Positions 34,387 through 42,993 of a DNA stretch of 64,000 nucleotides are shown here, piece after piece. The stretch is from Roseivirga echinicomitans (GTDB taxonomy: Bacteria > Bacteroidota > Bacteroidia > Cytophagales > Cyclobacteriaceae). The translations under genes were made by a program, and so were the position numbers. The stretch is from contig NZ_LRDB01000012.1 in NCBI RefSeq assembly GCF_001592935.1, positions 186,001-250,000 on the forward strand, read 5' to 3'. Within the stretch, counting starts at the first letter, position 1; every line of letters starts with the position of its first letter. Below the pieces are notes generated by a model. It did not search any database and was not told where the DNA came from. It was given only the letters and a program-made list of their open reading frames with translations.

Positions 34387-36300
34387 GTGATAAAATACAT
34401 AGCGTCAATCATCATCTTTTTGATGGCTTCGTTGAGCACATTCGCGCAAGCCCCAATGGTTGTCCCCTCTGAAATGGAGTTTGCAGGTGTCAAACTCAAA
34501 ATCACTAGCAGCGCAAAAAAGGAGATTGAAGAAACGCTTGATTTGCTTACGCGAAGTCAGTACCACTTTCAACTTTTGGTAGACCGTTCGAATCTCTACA
34601 TGGGTATGGTGGAGGAGGTATTGAAAAAAGAAGGAATTCCGGACGATTTCAAGTACTTGGCCATTCAAGAAGGCCAGTTTGTTTCCGATGCCGTGTCCAC
34701 TGCTAATGCCGTGGGTTTTTGGCAGTTTAAAAAGGCTTCAGCCCAAGAACTTGGCCTGAGGATAGATGGTGTTGTGGATGAGCGAAAGCATATCATAGCC
34801 TCAACTGTGGGCGCAACTAAGTATTTCAAAAGAAGTAATTTCGTTTTCGATAACTGGCTGTGGTCCATGCAGTCCTATTTGCAAGGCTTGGGAGGAGCTC
34901 AAAGAACCATTCCTGAGAAGGATTATGGGGCGAAGAAGGTTGAAATTAACGCCAAGACACATTGGTACATCAAAAAGTATATCGCACATAAACTGGCCTT
35001 TGAGGGCTTTGTTGGTGAAGGGCGAAAGCACCCAGAGTTGCAGTTGGCCACCTATGAAGGTCGGGGCAAAACTTTGCGCGATGTGAGTAAGGAAGTCAAT
35101 GTTGATATAGACGAACTCAAAAACTTAAATAAATGGCTGGTGGGTTCCAGAATACCCGATGAGAAGTCCTATAAAGTAATCTACCCTGTTAAATCTGGTA
35201 GTCGCCCTATTGCTCAAAACACCGAGAGGCCTAGAAACGAAGAATCGAAAGTTTCAGAGAGCACCAAATCAGCAGAAATAAAACAACCTGAGAAATCAAA
35301 CAACAATCGGAGTATTTACGCTGGTGTTAGGCCAGTTGAAGGAAATATAGGCGCATTTCCTCATGTGACAGGAAATATCAGAAACGAATATGAACCCGAT
35401 CAAATTGAGATGAACGGAATTGATGCCATACGGGCAAAACCAAACGACAATATTGAAACGCTGGCGAATAGGGTAGGCAAGAGTGATTCGAAAATTAGAA
35501 AGTACAATGACCTTGGTGAGAATGGTAAGCTGAGAAGTGGAGCGTATTACTATTTAAAAAATAAGAAAAACAGTGGGAAGGTACATTACCATATTGTTGA
35601 ACCAGGAGAAACCCTTTGGAGCATTTCGCAGGACTATGGTATAAAATTTAAAAAATTGCTTCAGAAAAATAGGATGAGGGAGGCTGAAGAACTTAAAGTT
35701 GGAAGGGTATTGTGGTTACGTTTTATTAGGCCAGCCAATATTCCAATTGAATATACCGATGTGATTCTGCCGAAAAATAATCCGATCCCTGAAGATAAGA
35801 TGATTAAGGAGGTGAGTTCGCCAGAGCAATCGACTGGAAAACAAACTCAAACAACCCCTGAGAAGAAATCAGATTTTGAAGAAGAGGAATCGGTCGAGGA
35901 TATTGAAATTGGTGTTACACGTAAAGTATTGATGGCTACCGCTGCAGACACCATAGTTACTCATGTTGTTCAGCCAAAAGAGTCCTTTTTTGCGATTTCT
36001 CAGAAGTATGGCATTGAATTGGATGACATCATTGACTGGAATGGCCTCAATGTAATGGATGGCCTTCAGGTAAATCAAGCGCTCAGATTGGTGGTACCTA
36101 AAGCTTATTTTTCAAAACAAAAGGAGGCGACAAAGTCAGTCATTAAAAGGGAGGTTTTCCACGAAGTACAAAAAGGGGAAACCCTTTGGGGGATTTCAAA
36201 AAAATATAATGTTACCATTGAAGACATTCTGAAATGGAACAATAAAACAGACAATAACCTTGATTTAGGCGAACGCCTTAAAATTCTGCAAGACAACTAA
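34387..36300 (+). CDS. LysM protein with lytic-transglycosylase-like domain
   Basis: 637 residues; GTG start, 2 bases after the methyltransferase stop. Signal peptide IIIFLMASLSTFAQ. Residues about 70-185 resemble MltD: LAIQEGQFVSDAVSTANAVG and FWQFKKASAQELGLRIDG, with Glu95 as the candidate catalytic acid. However the usual Glu-Ser is Glu-Gly, and the AYNAG motif reads SYLQGLGG, so activity is uncertain. LysM peptidoglycan-binding repeats follow at about 395-445 (HIVEPGETLWSISQDYG), 518-565 (HVVQPKESFFAISQKYG) and 588-635 (EVQKGETLWGISKKYN). It is likely periplasmic cell-wall-binding. Confidence 0.88.
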   Translation: MIKYIASIIIFLMASLSTFAQAPMVVPSEMEFAGVKLKITSSAKKEIEETLDLLTRSQYHFQLLVDRSNLYMGMVEEVLKKEGIPDDFKYLAIQEGQFVSDAVSTANAVGFWQFKKASAQELGLRIDGVVDERKHIIASTVGATKYFKRSNFVFDNWLWSMQSYLQGLGGAQRTIPEKDYGAKKVEINAKTHWYIKKYIAHKLAFEGFVGEGRKHPELQLATYEGRGKTLRDVSKEVNVDIDELKNLNKWLVGSRIPDEKSYKVIYPVKSGSRPIAQNTERPRNEESKVSESTKSAEIKQPEKSNNNRSIYAGVRPVEGNIGAFPHVTGNIRNEYEPDQIEMNGIDAIRAKPNDNIETLANRVGKSDSKIRKYNDLGENGKLRSGAYYYLKNKKNSGKVHYHIVEPGETLWSISQDYGIKFKKLLQKNRMREAEELKVGRVLWLRFIRPANIPIEYTDVILPKNNPIPEDKMIKEVSSPEQSTGKQTQTTPEKKSDFEEEESVEDIEIGVTRKVLMATAADTIVTHVVQPKESFFAISQKYGIELDDIIDWNGLNVMDGLQVNQALRLVVPKAYFSKQKEATKSVIKREVFHEVQKGETLWGISKKYNVTIEDILKWNNKTDNNLDLGERLKILQDN

Positions 36301-36342
36301 GGACTAATAGAATCATTGAATAGTTTTGTGCGGATTTTGGAG

Positions 36343-37295
36343 ATGAAGAGAAGAATGAATCGTTACCTACTAGTTATATTTATTTTACTGACCTCTATTT
36401 CGATTGTTAACGGGCAAGACGAGATTGATTTCTTGTTGCCGCCCGATTCGGAGCCACCACCAGCGGACACGATTAAATACTGGAAGAATGGGGGTAATTT
36501 CAATTTCAACCTTCAACAAGTAGCACTGACCAACTGGGCTGCCGGAGGGGAGTCTTCAATTGCTATTGGGACAAAATTCGAGACCTTTGCCAATTATGAG
36601 AAGGAGGGGGCGGTATGGCAAAACCGTTTTAAAATTAGTTATGGTTTAATCAGAAATGGTGATGCTAAGAGCCGCTTTGTTAAAACAGATGATCAAATTC
36701 TCCTGAATTCTAAATACAGCCAGAAGTTCACTGAAAAGGTGCTTTTGACAACTTCTATTAACTTCCAAACCCAGATGGATGAAGGGTACAAGAATAAAAA
36801 GATAGCAGGAACAGGTGAGATAGAGCGTATATTGATTTCAAACTTTATGGCACCTGGTTATTTGCAAGCTTCTCTTGGGCTTTCGTATAGAGAGATGAAA
36901 AAACAGTGACAGCTACTTTGGCCCCCTTTACAGGGTGTTTTACCTTTGTGCTGAATGATTCTCTTTCTAATGCGGGTGCTTTTGGTATTAACCCAGGGGA
37001 TCAAATCAGACCCGAAGCAGGGATAAGTTTAGCAGGTACCTATAAGAAAGATGTGCTGGAAAATGTATCCTTTTTGGGGAACTTCAACCTCTTCTCTAAT
37101 TATGAGAAATTCCCAAATACCGTAGTTAACTTGGAGGCTTCTTTTAAACTAAAGGTGAATAATTACCTTTCTACCAATATCAGTTCTCAGTTGATTTATG
37201 ATGATGATATCACACTTACCCGTAATGATGGAACCAAGGGGCGTGATATTCAGATCAAGAATGTAATCAACGTGGGGGTTACGCTGGGCTTTTAA
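36343..37295 (+). pseudogene. DUF3078 family protein, frame broken at A6
   Basis: ATG 36343 (after GGAG) starts a signal peptide protein, YLLVIFILLTSISIVNGQ. The first frame ends at TGA 36907-36909, but the -1 frame continues from the A6 run at 36898-36903 and gives DUF3078-like TVTATLAPFTGCFTFVLN to 37295. One extra A would give a 317-residue protein. The N-terminal part has the family pattern WKNGGNFNFNLQQVALTNWAAGG, beta-barrel-like. DUF3078 proteins are secreted or outer-membrane beta-rich proteins of unknown function. It may be a real lesion or a homopolymer read error. It converges with dnaX, stops overlapping by 3 bases. Confidence 0.7.
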
Positions 37296-37954
37296 AACTC
37301 GGGGTCTAAACCTAACCGTTCTTGAAGGTCTTTTAAAGCAGGGTATTTCTTCTTTAAGTGTTCGAACTTCTCTTTATCAGTGTAAAGCATTTTCTCTCGA
37401 GCTACATCAACTACTTCTGATTTTAGAATTACGCTGTCATTTTCAAGCCCATCTCTCAAAGCCATCAGTAAGTCACCTCTGAATTTCTCAAAACTAGATT
37501 CAGCCGCCCCATTCGATATTTTTATGGTAACAGTATTGCCTTCCAGTTCATAGGGTTCTTGCAGAAGAAGCAATTCCAACTTGTTATCCTCTTCTTCTCT
37601 TTTAGCCTTAAAAATATTCCAAATGCTGTCTAAATTTTCAAGAGTAAAGTCCTTGTTTCGATTTGAAACGGGCTCTGCTGGGACTTCTCCTTCTGTCGGT
37701 TCTTCCTTTTTGTTGAGTTGATTTTTTAAGTCAGAAAGAGAAGGGATACTAATGGTTTTAGAAGGAGCTCTTGATGGAGTTTTAGTCTCAGGCTGAGGTG
37801 TTGGGCTCACTTGTTGAGCTAGTGCTTCACTTGGGGTCTCTTTAGCTTCCTCAACTATTGGTGTTGCTAGAACAGGCTTTATCTCTGGCGCTTCTTCCTT
37901 AGGGGCTAGCGGTGCTTTTGTTTCCTCGACCTCTTCAGTTAGGATTTTTTTTTT
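37292..37954 (-). CDS. dnaX: DnaX tau-specific C-terminal region, reached by -1 shift at A10
   Basis: This is the -1 frame continuing from the A10 run at 37945-37954 on the minus strand (ATC CTA ACT after it) without stops for about 215 residues to 37292. It contains a Pro/Glu/Lys-rich linker (PKEEAPEIKPVLATPIV), then the conserved-looking domain LENLDSIWNIFKAKREEEDN and ENDSVILKSEVVDVAREKMLY, the position of the domains that bind DnaB and polymerase alpha in tau. Read with the upstream frame it makes a full tau of about 586-598 residues. Confidence 0.75.
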   Translation of the reverse strand, partial: KKKILTEEVEETKAPLAPKEEAPEIKPVLATPIVEEAKETPSEALAQQVSPTPQPETKTPSRAPSKTISIPSLSDLKNQLNKKEEPTEGEVPAEPVSNRNKDFTLENLDSIWNIFKAKREEEDNKLELLLLQEPYELEGNTVTIKISNGAAESSFEKFRGDLLMALRDGLENDSVILKSEVVDVAREKMLYTDKEKFEHLKKKYPALKDLQERLGLDPEF

Positions 37955-39051
37955 GAAGCGTCTTCTGGTGCAACCTGTGCCAAACGAATGGCGGACGTAA
38001 GGTGCGCCATTTTCACTAGAGCCAGTTCAACGTGAAGTCGTTGGTTTTTGCTGCCTTTATAACTTAAGTCGCATTGATTGGCAATGTTGAGGGCCGTAAG
38101 TAAGAACGATATCGGAGTGACATCGGCTTGGGCTTTGTAACGCTGCTTAATATTGTCAGAAACTTGGAGCAACTGAATGGTCACATTGTCTTTGCAGACC
38201 ATTAGATCTCTTAAATGGCTGGCCAGTCCCACAATAAAATGGTGGCCGTCAAAGCCATTTCTCAGAATTTCATCAAAAGTCAACAACACGTTAGAGGTGT
38301 CTTCTTTTAAAAGAAACTCCGTCATTTTGAAGTAATAGTCGTAATCTAGAATGTGGAGGTTCGAGATTGTGTTTTGATAAGTAACCTTCTGTCCGTGCGA
38401 AAAAGTAACGATAAGGTCGAACAGAGAAAGCGCGTCACGCATTGCGCCATCGGCTTTTTGGGCAATGAGGTGAAGTGCCTCCTCTTCCGTATCAATTTTC
38501 TCCTTATCAGCAATCATTTTGAGCTGAGTAGAAATGTCGCTGACTTCAATTCTGTTAAAATCGAAAATCTGACAACGGGAAAGAATCGTAGGGATTACCT
38601 TGTGTTTTTCAGTGGTAGCCAAAATGAAAATGGCATAGGATGGAGGTTCCTCCAATGTTTTCAAAAAAGCATTAAACGCTTGATTCGAAAGCATGTGAAC
38701 CTCATCTATAATATATACTTTGAATTTCCCTTGTTGAGGAGGGTATCGTACCTGATCGATTAGATTTCGAATATCATCTACCGAGTTGTTAGATGCTGCA
38801 TCAAGTTCATATATATTAAAGGTGTCGTTGCCTTCTAAAGGATTGTCAATGTTTTGATCATTGATCATTCGGGCAACGATTCGAGCACAAGTGGTTTTGC
38901 CGACCCCTCTTGGTCCGCAAAAAAGCAAAGCTTGTGCTAATTGATTATTATCGATCGCATTTTTTAGTGTAGTAGTAATATGCCCTTGTCCAACTACTTC
39001 TTCAAAGCCAACGGGTCTATACTTACGTGCGGAGACAACAAAATTTTCCAT
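37939..39051 (-). CDS. dnaX: DNA polymerase III subunit gamma/tau, zero-frame product ending at A10
   Basis: AAA+ clamp-loader. Start chosen at ATG 39051 (ENFVVSARKYRPVGF), the family start; an ATG at 39087 adds 12 residues. Walker A LLFCGPRGVGKTTCAR, Walker B VYIIDEVHML, sensor 1 ILATTEKHKVIPTILSRC with the SRC arginine finger, then DnaX domain III to about residue 360. The zinc-binding Cys cluster of E. coli DnaX is not seen between ARIVARMI and FNIYELDAASNN. In frame, GCT TCA A9 codons and TCC TAA end the protein straight after the A10 run. It loads beta clamps onto DNA and, as tau, links polymerase cores. Confidence 0.92.
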   Translation of the reverse strand: MENFVVSARKYRPVGFEEVVGQGHITTTLKNAIDNNQLAQALLFCGPRGVGKTTCARIVARMINDQNIDNPLEGNDTFNIYELDAASNNSVDDIRNLIDQVRYPPQQGKFKVYIIDEVHMLSNQAFNAFLKTLEEPPSYAIFILATTEKHKVIPTILSRCQIFDFNRIEVSDISTQLKMIADKEKIDTEEEALHLIAQKADGAMRDALSLFDLIVTFSHGQKVTYQNTISNLHILDYDYYFKMTEFLLKEDTSNVLLTFDEILRNGFDGHHFIVGLASHLRDLMVCKDNVTIQLLQVSDNIKQRYKAQADVTPISFLLTALNIANQCDLSYKGSKNQRLHVELALVKMAHLTSAIRLAQVAPEDASKKKS

Positions 39052-39274
39052 CGCTGCAAGATATAAATCTTCGTTAAGATGTTTCAAAAAATGACTTCAA
39101 AGATTTCTCGACTTTTCCATTAAGTTTGCGCCCGGATAAATAAGAGGTAGGTAAGTCTCTTTTTTCTTTCAACCGAAATATGTTTCAATAGTCCATTCAA
39201 GTGCCAATCAGGGCGAAATGTTAGGGTGAAAAGAAATATGGGGCGAAAACTGCTAATTTATTTACATGGCAACG

Positions 39275-39305
39275 TTGGAATTAAAAAAGCAAACTTCTAT
39301 CTTTG
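39275..39305 (+). promoter_or_regulatory. Promoter of the rplM-rpsI-rpsB operon
   Basis: TTG (39275-39277), a 20-base spacer and TATCTTTG (39298-39305) match the Bacteroidota sigma factor consensus in both boxes and spacing. The start codon of rplM lies 59 bases further, leaving room for a leader that could bind a regulatory ribosomal protein. Confidence 0.7.
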
Positions 39306-39363
39306 TGTCCCTTTTCAAGCTAAGGAAGAGGTAAAGTATTAAAAGTCAATTAAATATACCGAA

Positions 39364-39816
39364 GTGGATACACTAAGTTATAAGACGGTTTCGGCTAATA
39401 AAGCTACTGTAGAGAAAAATTGGATAATCGTGGATGCGAGCCAAAAATCGCTAGGTAGATTATCAAGTGAAGTTGCAAAAATGATCAGGGGAAAACACAA
39501 GCCTGGTTATACCCCAAATGTAGATTGCGGTGATAACGTGATTGTAATCAATGCCGACAATGTAAAGTTGACAGGTAAGAAATGGGATGATAGAGTGTAT
39601 CTACGATATACCGGTTACCCAGGAGGTCAAAGAGAAACAACTCCGAGACAACTAAAAGCCAAGTCATCTAGATTGTTAGTTGAAAGAGCAGTTCGCGGTA
39701 TGTTACCAAAAACAAGATTGGGAAGAGCACTTTTCAATAACCTATATGTTTATGAAGGTGCTGAGCATGTACATGAGGCTCAAAAGCCACAGGAAGTTAA
39801 ATTATCAATAAGCTAG
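39364..39816 (+). CDS. rplM: 50S ribosomal protein L13
   Basis: 150 residues from a GTG start. Family hallmarks: WIIVDASQKSLGRLSSEVAKMIRGKHKPGYTPNVDCGD (positions about 21-58), KKWDDRVYLRYTGYPGGQR and the ERAVRGMLPKTRLGRALFNNL stretch (about 103-122). It is an early-binding large-subunit protein. It is followed after 3 bases by rpsI, the order found in nearly all bacteria. Confidence 0.98.
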   Translation: MDTLSYKTVSANKATVEKNWIIVDASQKSLGRLSSEVAKMIRGKHKPGYTPNVDCGDNVIVINADNVKLTGKKWDDRVYLRYTGYPGGQRETTPRQLKAKSSRLLVERAVRGMLPKTRLGRALFNNLYVYEGAEHVHEAQKPQEVKLSIS

Positions 39817-39819
39817 TTA

Positions 39820-40206
39820 ATGGAAATAGTTAACAAAATTGGAAGAAGAAAGACCTCTGTTGCAAGATTGTACATGGAGTCTGGAAAAGGTGAATTCAAT
39901 ATCAACGGAAAAACATTGGAAAATTATTTTCCTTCTGATGTTCTTCAGATTATTGTAAAACAACCTTTGATGCTCGTGGAGCAAAATGGGAATTTCGATT
40001 TCAAAGTAAACGTTAATGGTGGTGGACCGAAAGGTCAGGCTGAAGCGATTAGACTTGCCATTTCTAGAGCACTTTGCGAAATTGATGCTGAAAACAGACC
40101 TCCTTTGAAGAAAGAAGGTTTCCTTACTAGAGATCCTAGAATGGTTGAACGTAAGAAGCCAGGAAGAAGAAAAGCGAGAAGAGCATTCCAGTTCAGCAAG
40201 CGTTAA
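39820..40206 (+). CDS. rpsI: 30S ribosomal protein S9
   Basis: 128 residues. Starts MEIVNKIGRRKTSVARLYM; has GGGPKGQAEAIRLAISRAL and the basic C-terminus RRKARRAFQFSKR whose last residues reach the P-site tRNA. Located 3 bases after rplM and 24 bases before rpsB. Confidence 0.98.
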   Translation: MEIVNKIGRRKTSVARLYMESGKGEFNINGKTLENYFPSDVLQIIVKQPLMLVEQNGNFDFKVNVNGGGPKGQAEAIRLAISRALCEIDAENRPPLKKEGFLTRDPRMVERKKPGRRKARRAFQFSKR

Positions 40207-40230
40207 TACGAATTATTATCAAACTTATAT

Positions 40231-41055
40231 ATGTCTAACAAATTAGAGTACAAAGACTTACTTGATGCTGGTGTCCACTTTGGTCACTTAACGAGAAAGT
40301 GGGATCCGCGTATGGCGCCATACATCTTCATGGAGAGGAATGGTATCCATATTATCGATCTTAATAAAACTCTTAATTGCCTCGAAGAAGCATCATCTGC
40401 AATTAAGAACATTGTCCGCTCAGGAAGAAAGGTAATGTTTGTAGCCACTAAGAAACAGGCCCAAGGGATTGTTGCTGAAGAAGCTGCAAGATTGAATATG
40501 CCTTACGTAACCGAAAGATGGTTAGGTGGTATGTTGACCAACTTCGCAACGATTAGAAAATCGTTGAAGAAGCTTCAGGGTATTGACAAAATGATGAAAG
40601 AAGAGTCTTATAAAAACCTTGCGAAAAGAGAAAGGTTGATGAAGACTCGTGAAAAAGAAAAGTTAGAAAGAGTATTGGGCGGTATTACTGACCTTACTAG
40701 ACTTCCTGCTGCCTTGTTCATCGTTGATATCAAAAGAGAGCACATTGCGGTGAATGAAGCTAAAAAGCTAAACATCCCTGTATTTGCGTTGGTTGATACG
40801 AACTCTGATCCAAACAAAGTTGACTTCCCAATCCCTGGTAATGATGATGCCTACAAGTCTGTAGAAACTATCACTAAGGCTATTGGTAGAGCTATTGAAG
40901 AAGGATTGCAAGAGCGTAAGAATGAGAAAGAAGAGAAGGATAGAGAGAAGGCTGAGCAAGAAAAAATAGCTGCTGATAAGGCAGAAGCGAAAGCAGCTGA
41001 CAAGACAGAGGCGAAAGCCGAAGACAAGTCAGAATCTAAAAAAGAAGAAGCTTAA
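40231..41055 (+). CDS. rpsB: 30S ribosomal protein S2
   Basis: 274 residues. [48 protein letters not shown] and [22 protein letters not shown] are all S2 hallmarks. The C-terminal 45 residues form a repetitive charged tail of Ala, Glu, Lys and Asp ([17 protein letters not shown]), longer than in E. coli. Followed by a hairpin and then tsf, the normal order. Confidence 0.98.
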   Translation: MSNKLEYKDLLDAGVHFGHLTRKWDPRMAPYIFMERNGIHIIDLNKTLNCLEEASSAIKNIVRSGRKVMFVATKKQAQGIVAEEAARLNMPYVTERWLGGMLTNFATIRKSLKKLQGIDKMMKEESYKNLAKRERLMKTREKEKLERVLGGITDLTRLPAALFIVDIKREHIAVNEAKKLNIPVFALVDTNSDPNKVDFPIPGNDDAYKSVETITKAIGRAIEEGLQERKNEKEEKDREKAEQEKIAADKAEAKAADKTEAKAEDKSESKKEEA

Positions 41056-41078
41056 ATCGATTAAGATTAACTCATATA

Positions 41079-41117
41079 AAAAATTGAACATTGAAGCTTT
41101 TTCGGTGTTCAATTTTT
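41079..41117 (+). terminator. Hairpin between rpsB and tsf
   Basis: Stem AAAATTGAACA/TGTTCAATTTT with a 15-base loop, followed by T residues. It may end the ribosomal operon or attenuate read-through into tsf. Confidence 0.7.
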
Positions 41118-41205
41118 GTTTTAAACCGATAAGCTTGAGGTGAATACACTGATCAAAGCTTGAGGTTCTAACTGATTTTAGGAATAATATTTAAAATATA
41201 TACAA

Positions 41206-42036
41206 ATGGCTATCACAGCAAAAGAGGTTAACCAATTAAGACAAATGACCGGTGCCGGCATGATGGATTGTAAAAAGGCATTAGTTGAATCTGAAGGAGA
41301 TTTCGATAAAGCAATTGAAATTCTTCGTAAGAAAGGTCAAAAATTATCTGAAAAAAGAGCGGACAGAGCAACTTCTGAAGGTTCTGTTTATGTAAGGTCT
41401 AGCGAAGATGGTTCTGAAGCTATTCTTATTGCTTTTACATGTGAGACTGACTTCGTAGCGAAAAATGGTGATTTCCAGGCTTTAGGAAATGAAATCGCTG
41501 ATGCTGCAATTGCTAACAAACCAGCCGACCTTGAGGCGCTTAGAGCACTTAGCTTAGGTAACTTAACTGTACAAGATAAAGTAACTGAGCTTTTGGGTAA
41601 AATTGGTGAGAAGCTAGAGGTTTCGGTTTACGAAAAACTTTCTGCTGACCAAGTGGTTTCTTACATTCACTCTACGGGTAAATTGGGTGTTTTAGTGGCT
41701 TTAACAGGCGTTGGTAGTGCCGATGTAGCTGAAGCTGGTAAAGACGTTGGAATGCAAATCGCAGCCATGAATCCAGTTGCTGTTGATAAAGATGGTGTTG
41801 ATTCATCTGTTATCGAAAAAGAAATTGAAATTGGGAAGGATGTAGCAAGACAAGAAGGCAAGCCAGAGGCTATGCTTGATAAAATTGCTGAAGGTAAGTT
41901 GAACAAGTTCTTCAAAGAAAACACTTTGTTGAGCCAAGCTTTTGTTAAAGATCCAAAAGTAAACGTTCAGCAATACCTTGATTCAGTAAATAAAGGTTTA
42001 ACTGTGTCTACTTTTAAAAGAGTGGCTATAGGTTAA
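41206..42036 (+). CDS. tsf: Elongation factor Ts
   Basis: 276 residues. N-terminal UBA-like helices VNQLRQMTGAGMMDCKKALV and the core TCETDFVAKNGDFQALG, which includes the TDFV motif that displaces Mg2+ in EF-Tu. Later GVDSSVIEKEIEIGKD and MLDKIAEGKLNKFF are typical. It recycles EF-Tu. Separated from rpsB by 150 bases with a hairpin, so it may have its own promoter. Confidence 0.98.
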   Translation: MAITAKEVNQLRQMTGAGMMDCKKALVESEGDFDKAIEILRKKGQKLSEKRADRATSEGSVYVRSSEDGSEAILIAFTCETDFVAKNGDFQALGNEIADAAIANKPADLEALRALSLGNLTVQDKVTELLGKIGEKLEVSVYEKLSADQVVSYIHSTGKLGVLVALTGVGSADVAEAGKDVGMQIAAMNPVAVDKDGVDSSVIEKEIEIGKDVARQEGKPEAMLDKIAEGKLNKFFKENTLLSQAFVKDPKVNVQQYLDSVNKGLTVSTFKRVAIG

Positions 42037-42059
42037 TCCCTACTACTTATATAAAATTA

Positions 42060-42093
42060 AGAAGGCCCATCATTTGATGGGCCTTCTGTTTTT
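42060..42093 (+). terminator. Terminator of tsf
   Basis: Long perfect stem AGAAGGCCCATCA/TGATGGGCCTTCT with a short loop and a T-rich tail. Confidence 0.9.
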
Positions 42094-42113
42094 AATACCA
42101 CCTATTGAGGCGA

Positions 42114-42479
42114 CTATTTATTTATGTGCTCTTCTACCGTTTCGAGTAATTCATTGAGTCCAAAAGGCTTGCATATGTAAGCGTTGGCCCCATGTTGTAG
42201 ACCATGAAGTAATTCCTGTCCGTGATTCTTTACGGAAAGAAATATAATTGGGATTTCATGAATCTCTGAATCCTTTCGTATTTCATGAAGCATCTCATAG
42301 CCATTCATTAAGGGCATATCAATATCACTTAAAATCAACCCTGGCCTCTCGGTTTTAGTAAGCTCAAGGCCTTCTGCACCATTTTTTGCTAAGACTGTTT
42401 GATAACCTTCTAATTCTAATATCTCACTGAGATTGTCAAGAATCATAGCATTATCTTCTACTAGTAGTATCTTTTTCAT
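42114..42479 (-). CDS. Single-domain response regulator (receiver)
   Basis: 121 residues from ATG 42479; the longer frame to 42524 adds a basic stretch before the family start KKILLVEDNAMILDN and is less likely. Phosphoacceptor Asp in LILSDIDMPLMNGYEML, Thr/Ser in IIFLSVK and Lys in ICKPFGLNELLETVEEH. No output domain. It would signal by protein contact, like CheY or a phosphorelay middle step. No kinase is adjacent; a hybrid kinase is at the window end. Confidence 0.85.
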   Translation of the reverse strand: MKKILLVEDNAMILDNLSEILELEGYQTVLAKNGAEGLELTKTERPGLILSDIDMPLMNGYEMLHEIRKDSEIHEIPIIFLSVKNHGQELLHGLQHGANAYICKPFGLNELLETVEEHINK

Positions 42480-42676
42480 ATTCCTGCGTGTTGAATTTAA
42501 GCTTTTTGGCTTTAAAACCTTCACGTTTATTGTACTTCAATATTCGAAATTCTAATTGTCTAAAAATCTCATAAGGTTTACTTGTGTTTGTACAAATAAT
42601 TAGGTGATCTTATTGCGTAAATCACATGCGGGTTTATCCTGCTAGAATGGAGGTTTTGTTAAAAAAGTAGGGCCAT

Positions 42677-42762
42677 GGGGTATCAACGCTTTGGTTTAGA
42701 GCGCTGCCTTGACAGGGCAGAGGTCACTGGTTCGCCCCGAAGCTTCGGGGCAGTATTTCCCA
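42677..42762 (+). pseudogene. tRNA-Val-like copy interrupted by a palindrome
   Basis: Starts GGGGTAT as the intact tRNA does, is identical to it over the D-loop 3' part, anticodon arm (TTGACAG loop, anticodon GAC) and variable loop, about 43 bases, but the 5' half of the D arm is scrambled (CAACGCTT in place of TAGCTCAGT) and AATC of the T loop is replaced by CCCCGAAGCTTCGGGG (42735-42750). It ends AGTATTTCCCA. It cannot fold as a normal tRNA. No gene lies nearby. Confidence 0.7.
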
Positions 42763-42896
42763 CAAAACGTATTTTTAGATCGAGAACCTCCGAAATGCAG
42801 ATGAGTGTTTTGAATCTCAAGAAAAGTGATTATCGATTTTTCTAATGCCTTCAAATCCTGATTAAATGAATCTTTTTATTAATATTGCAGACCCTT

Positions 42897-42971
42897 GGGG
42901 TATTAGCTCAGTTGGTTTAGAGCGCTGCCTTGACAGGGCAGAGGTCACTGGTTCGAATCCAGTATATCCCA
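42897..42971 (+). tRNA. tRNA-Val (GAC)
   Basis: 75 bases. Acceptor GGGGTAT pairs with ATATCCC (one G-U), D stem GCTC/GAGC, anticodon stem CTGCC/GGCAG with loop TTGACAG (anticodon GAC), T arm ACTGG-TTCGAAT-CCAGT, discriminator A. No CCA encoded at the end. All arms are complete, so it should be functional. Confidence 0.93.
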
Positions 42972-42993
42972 CTTGAATGTGACTAATTTAAAT

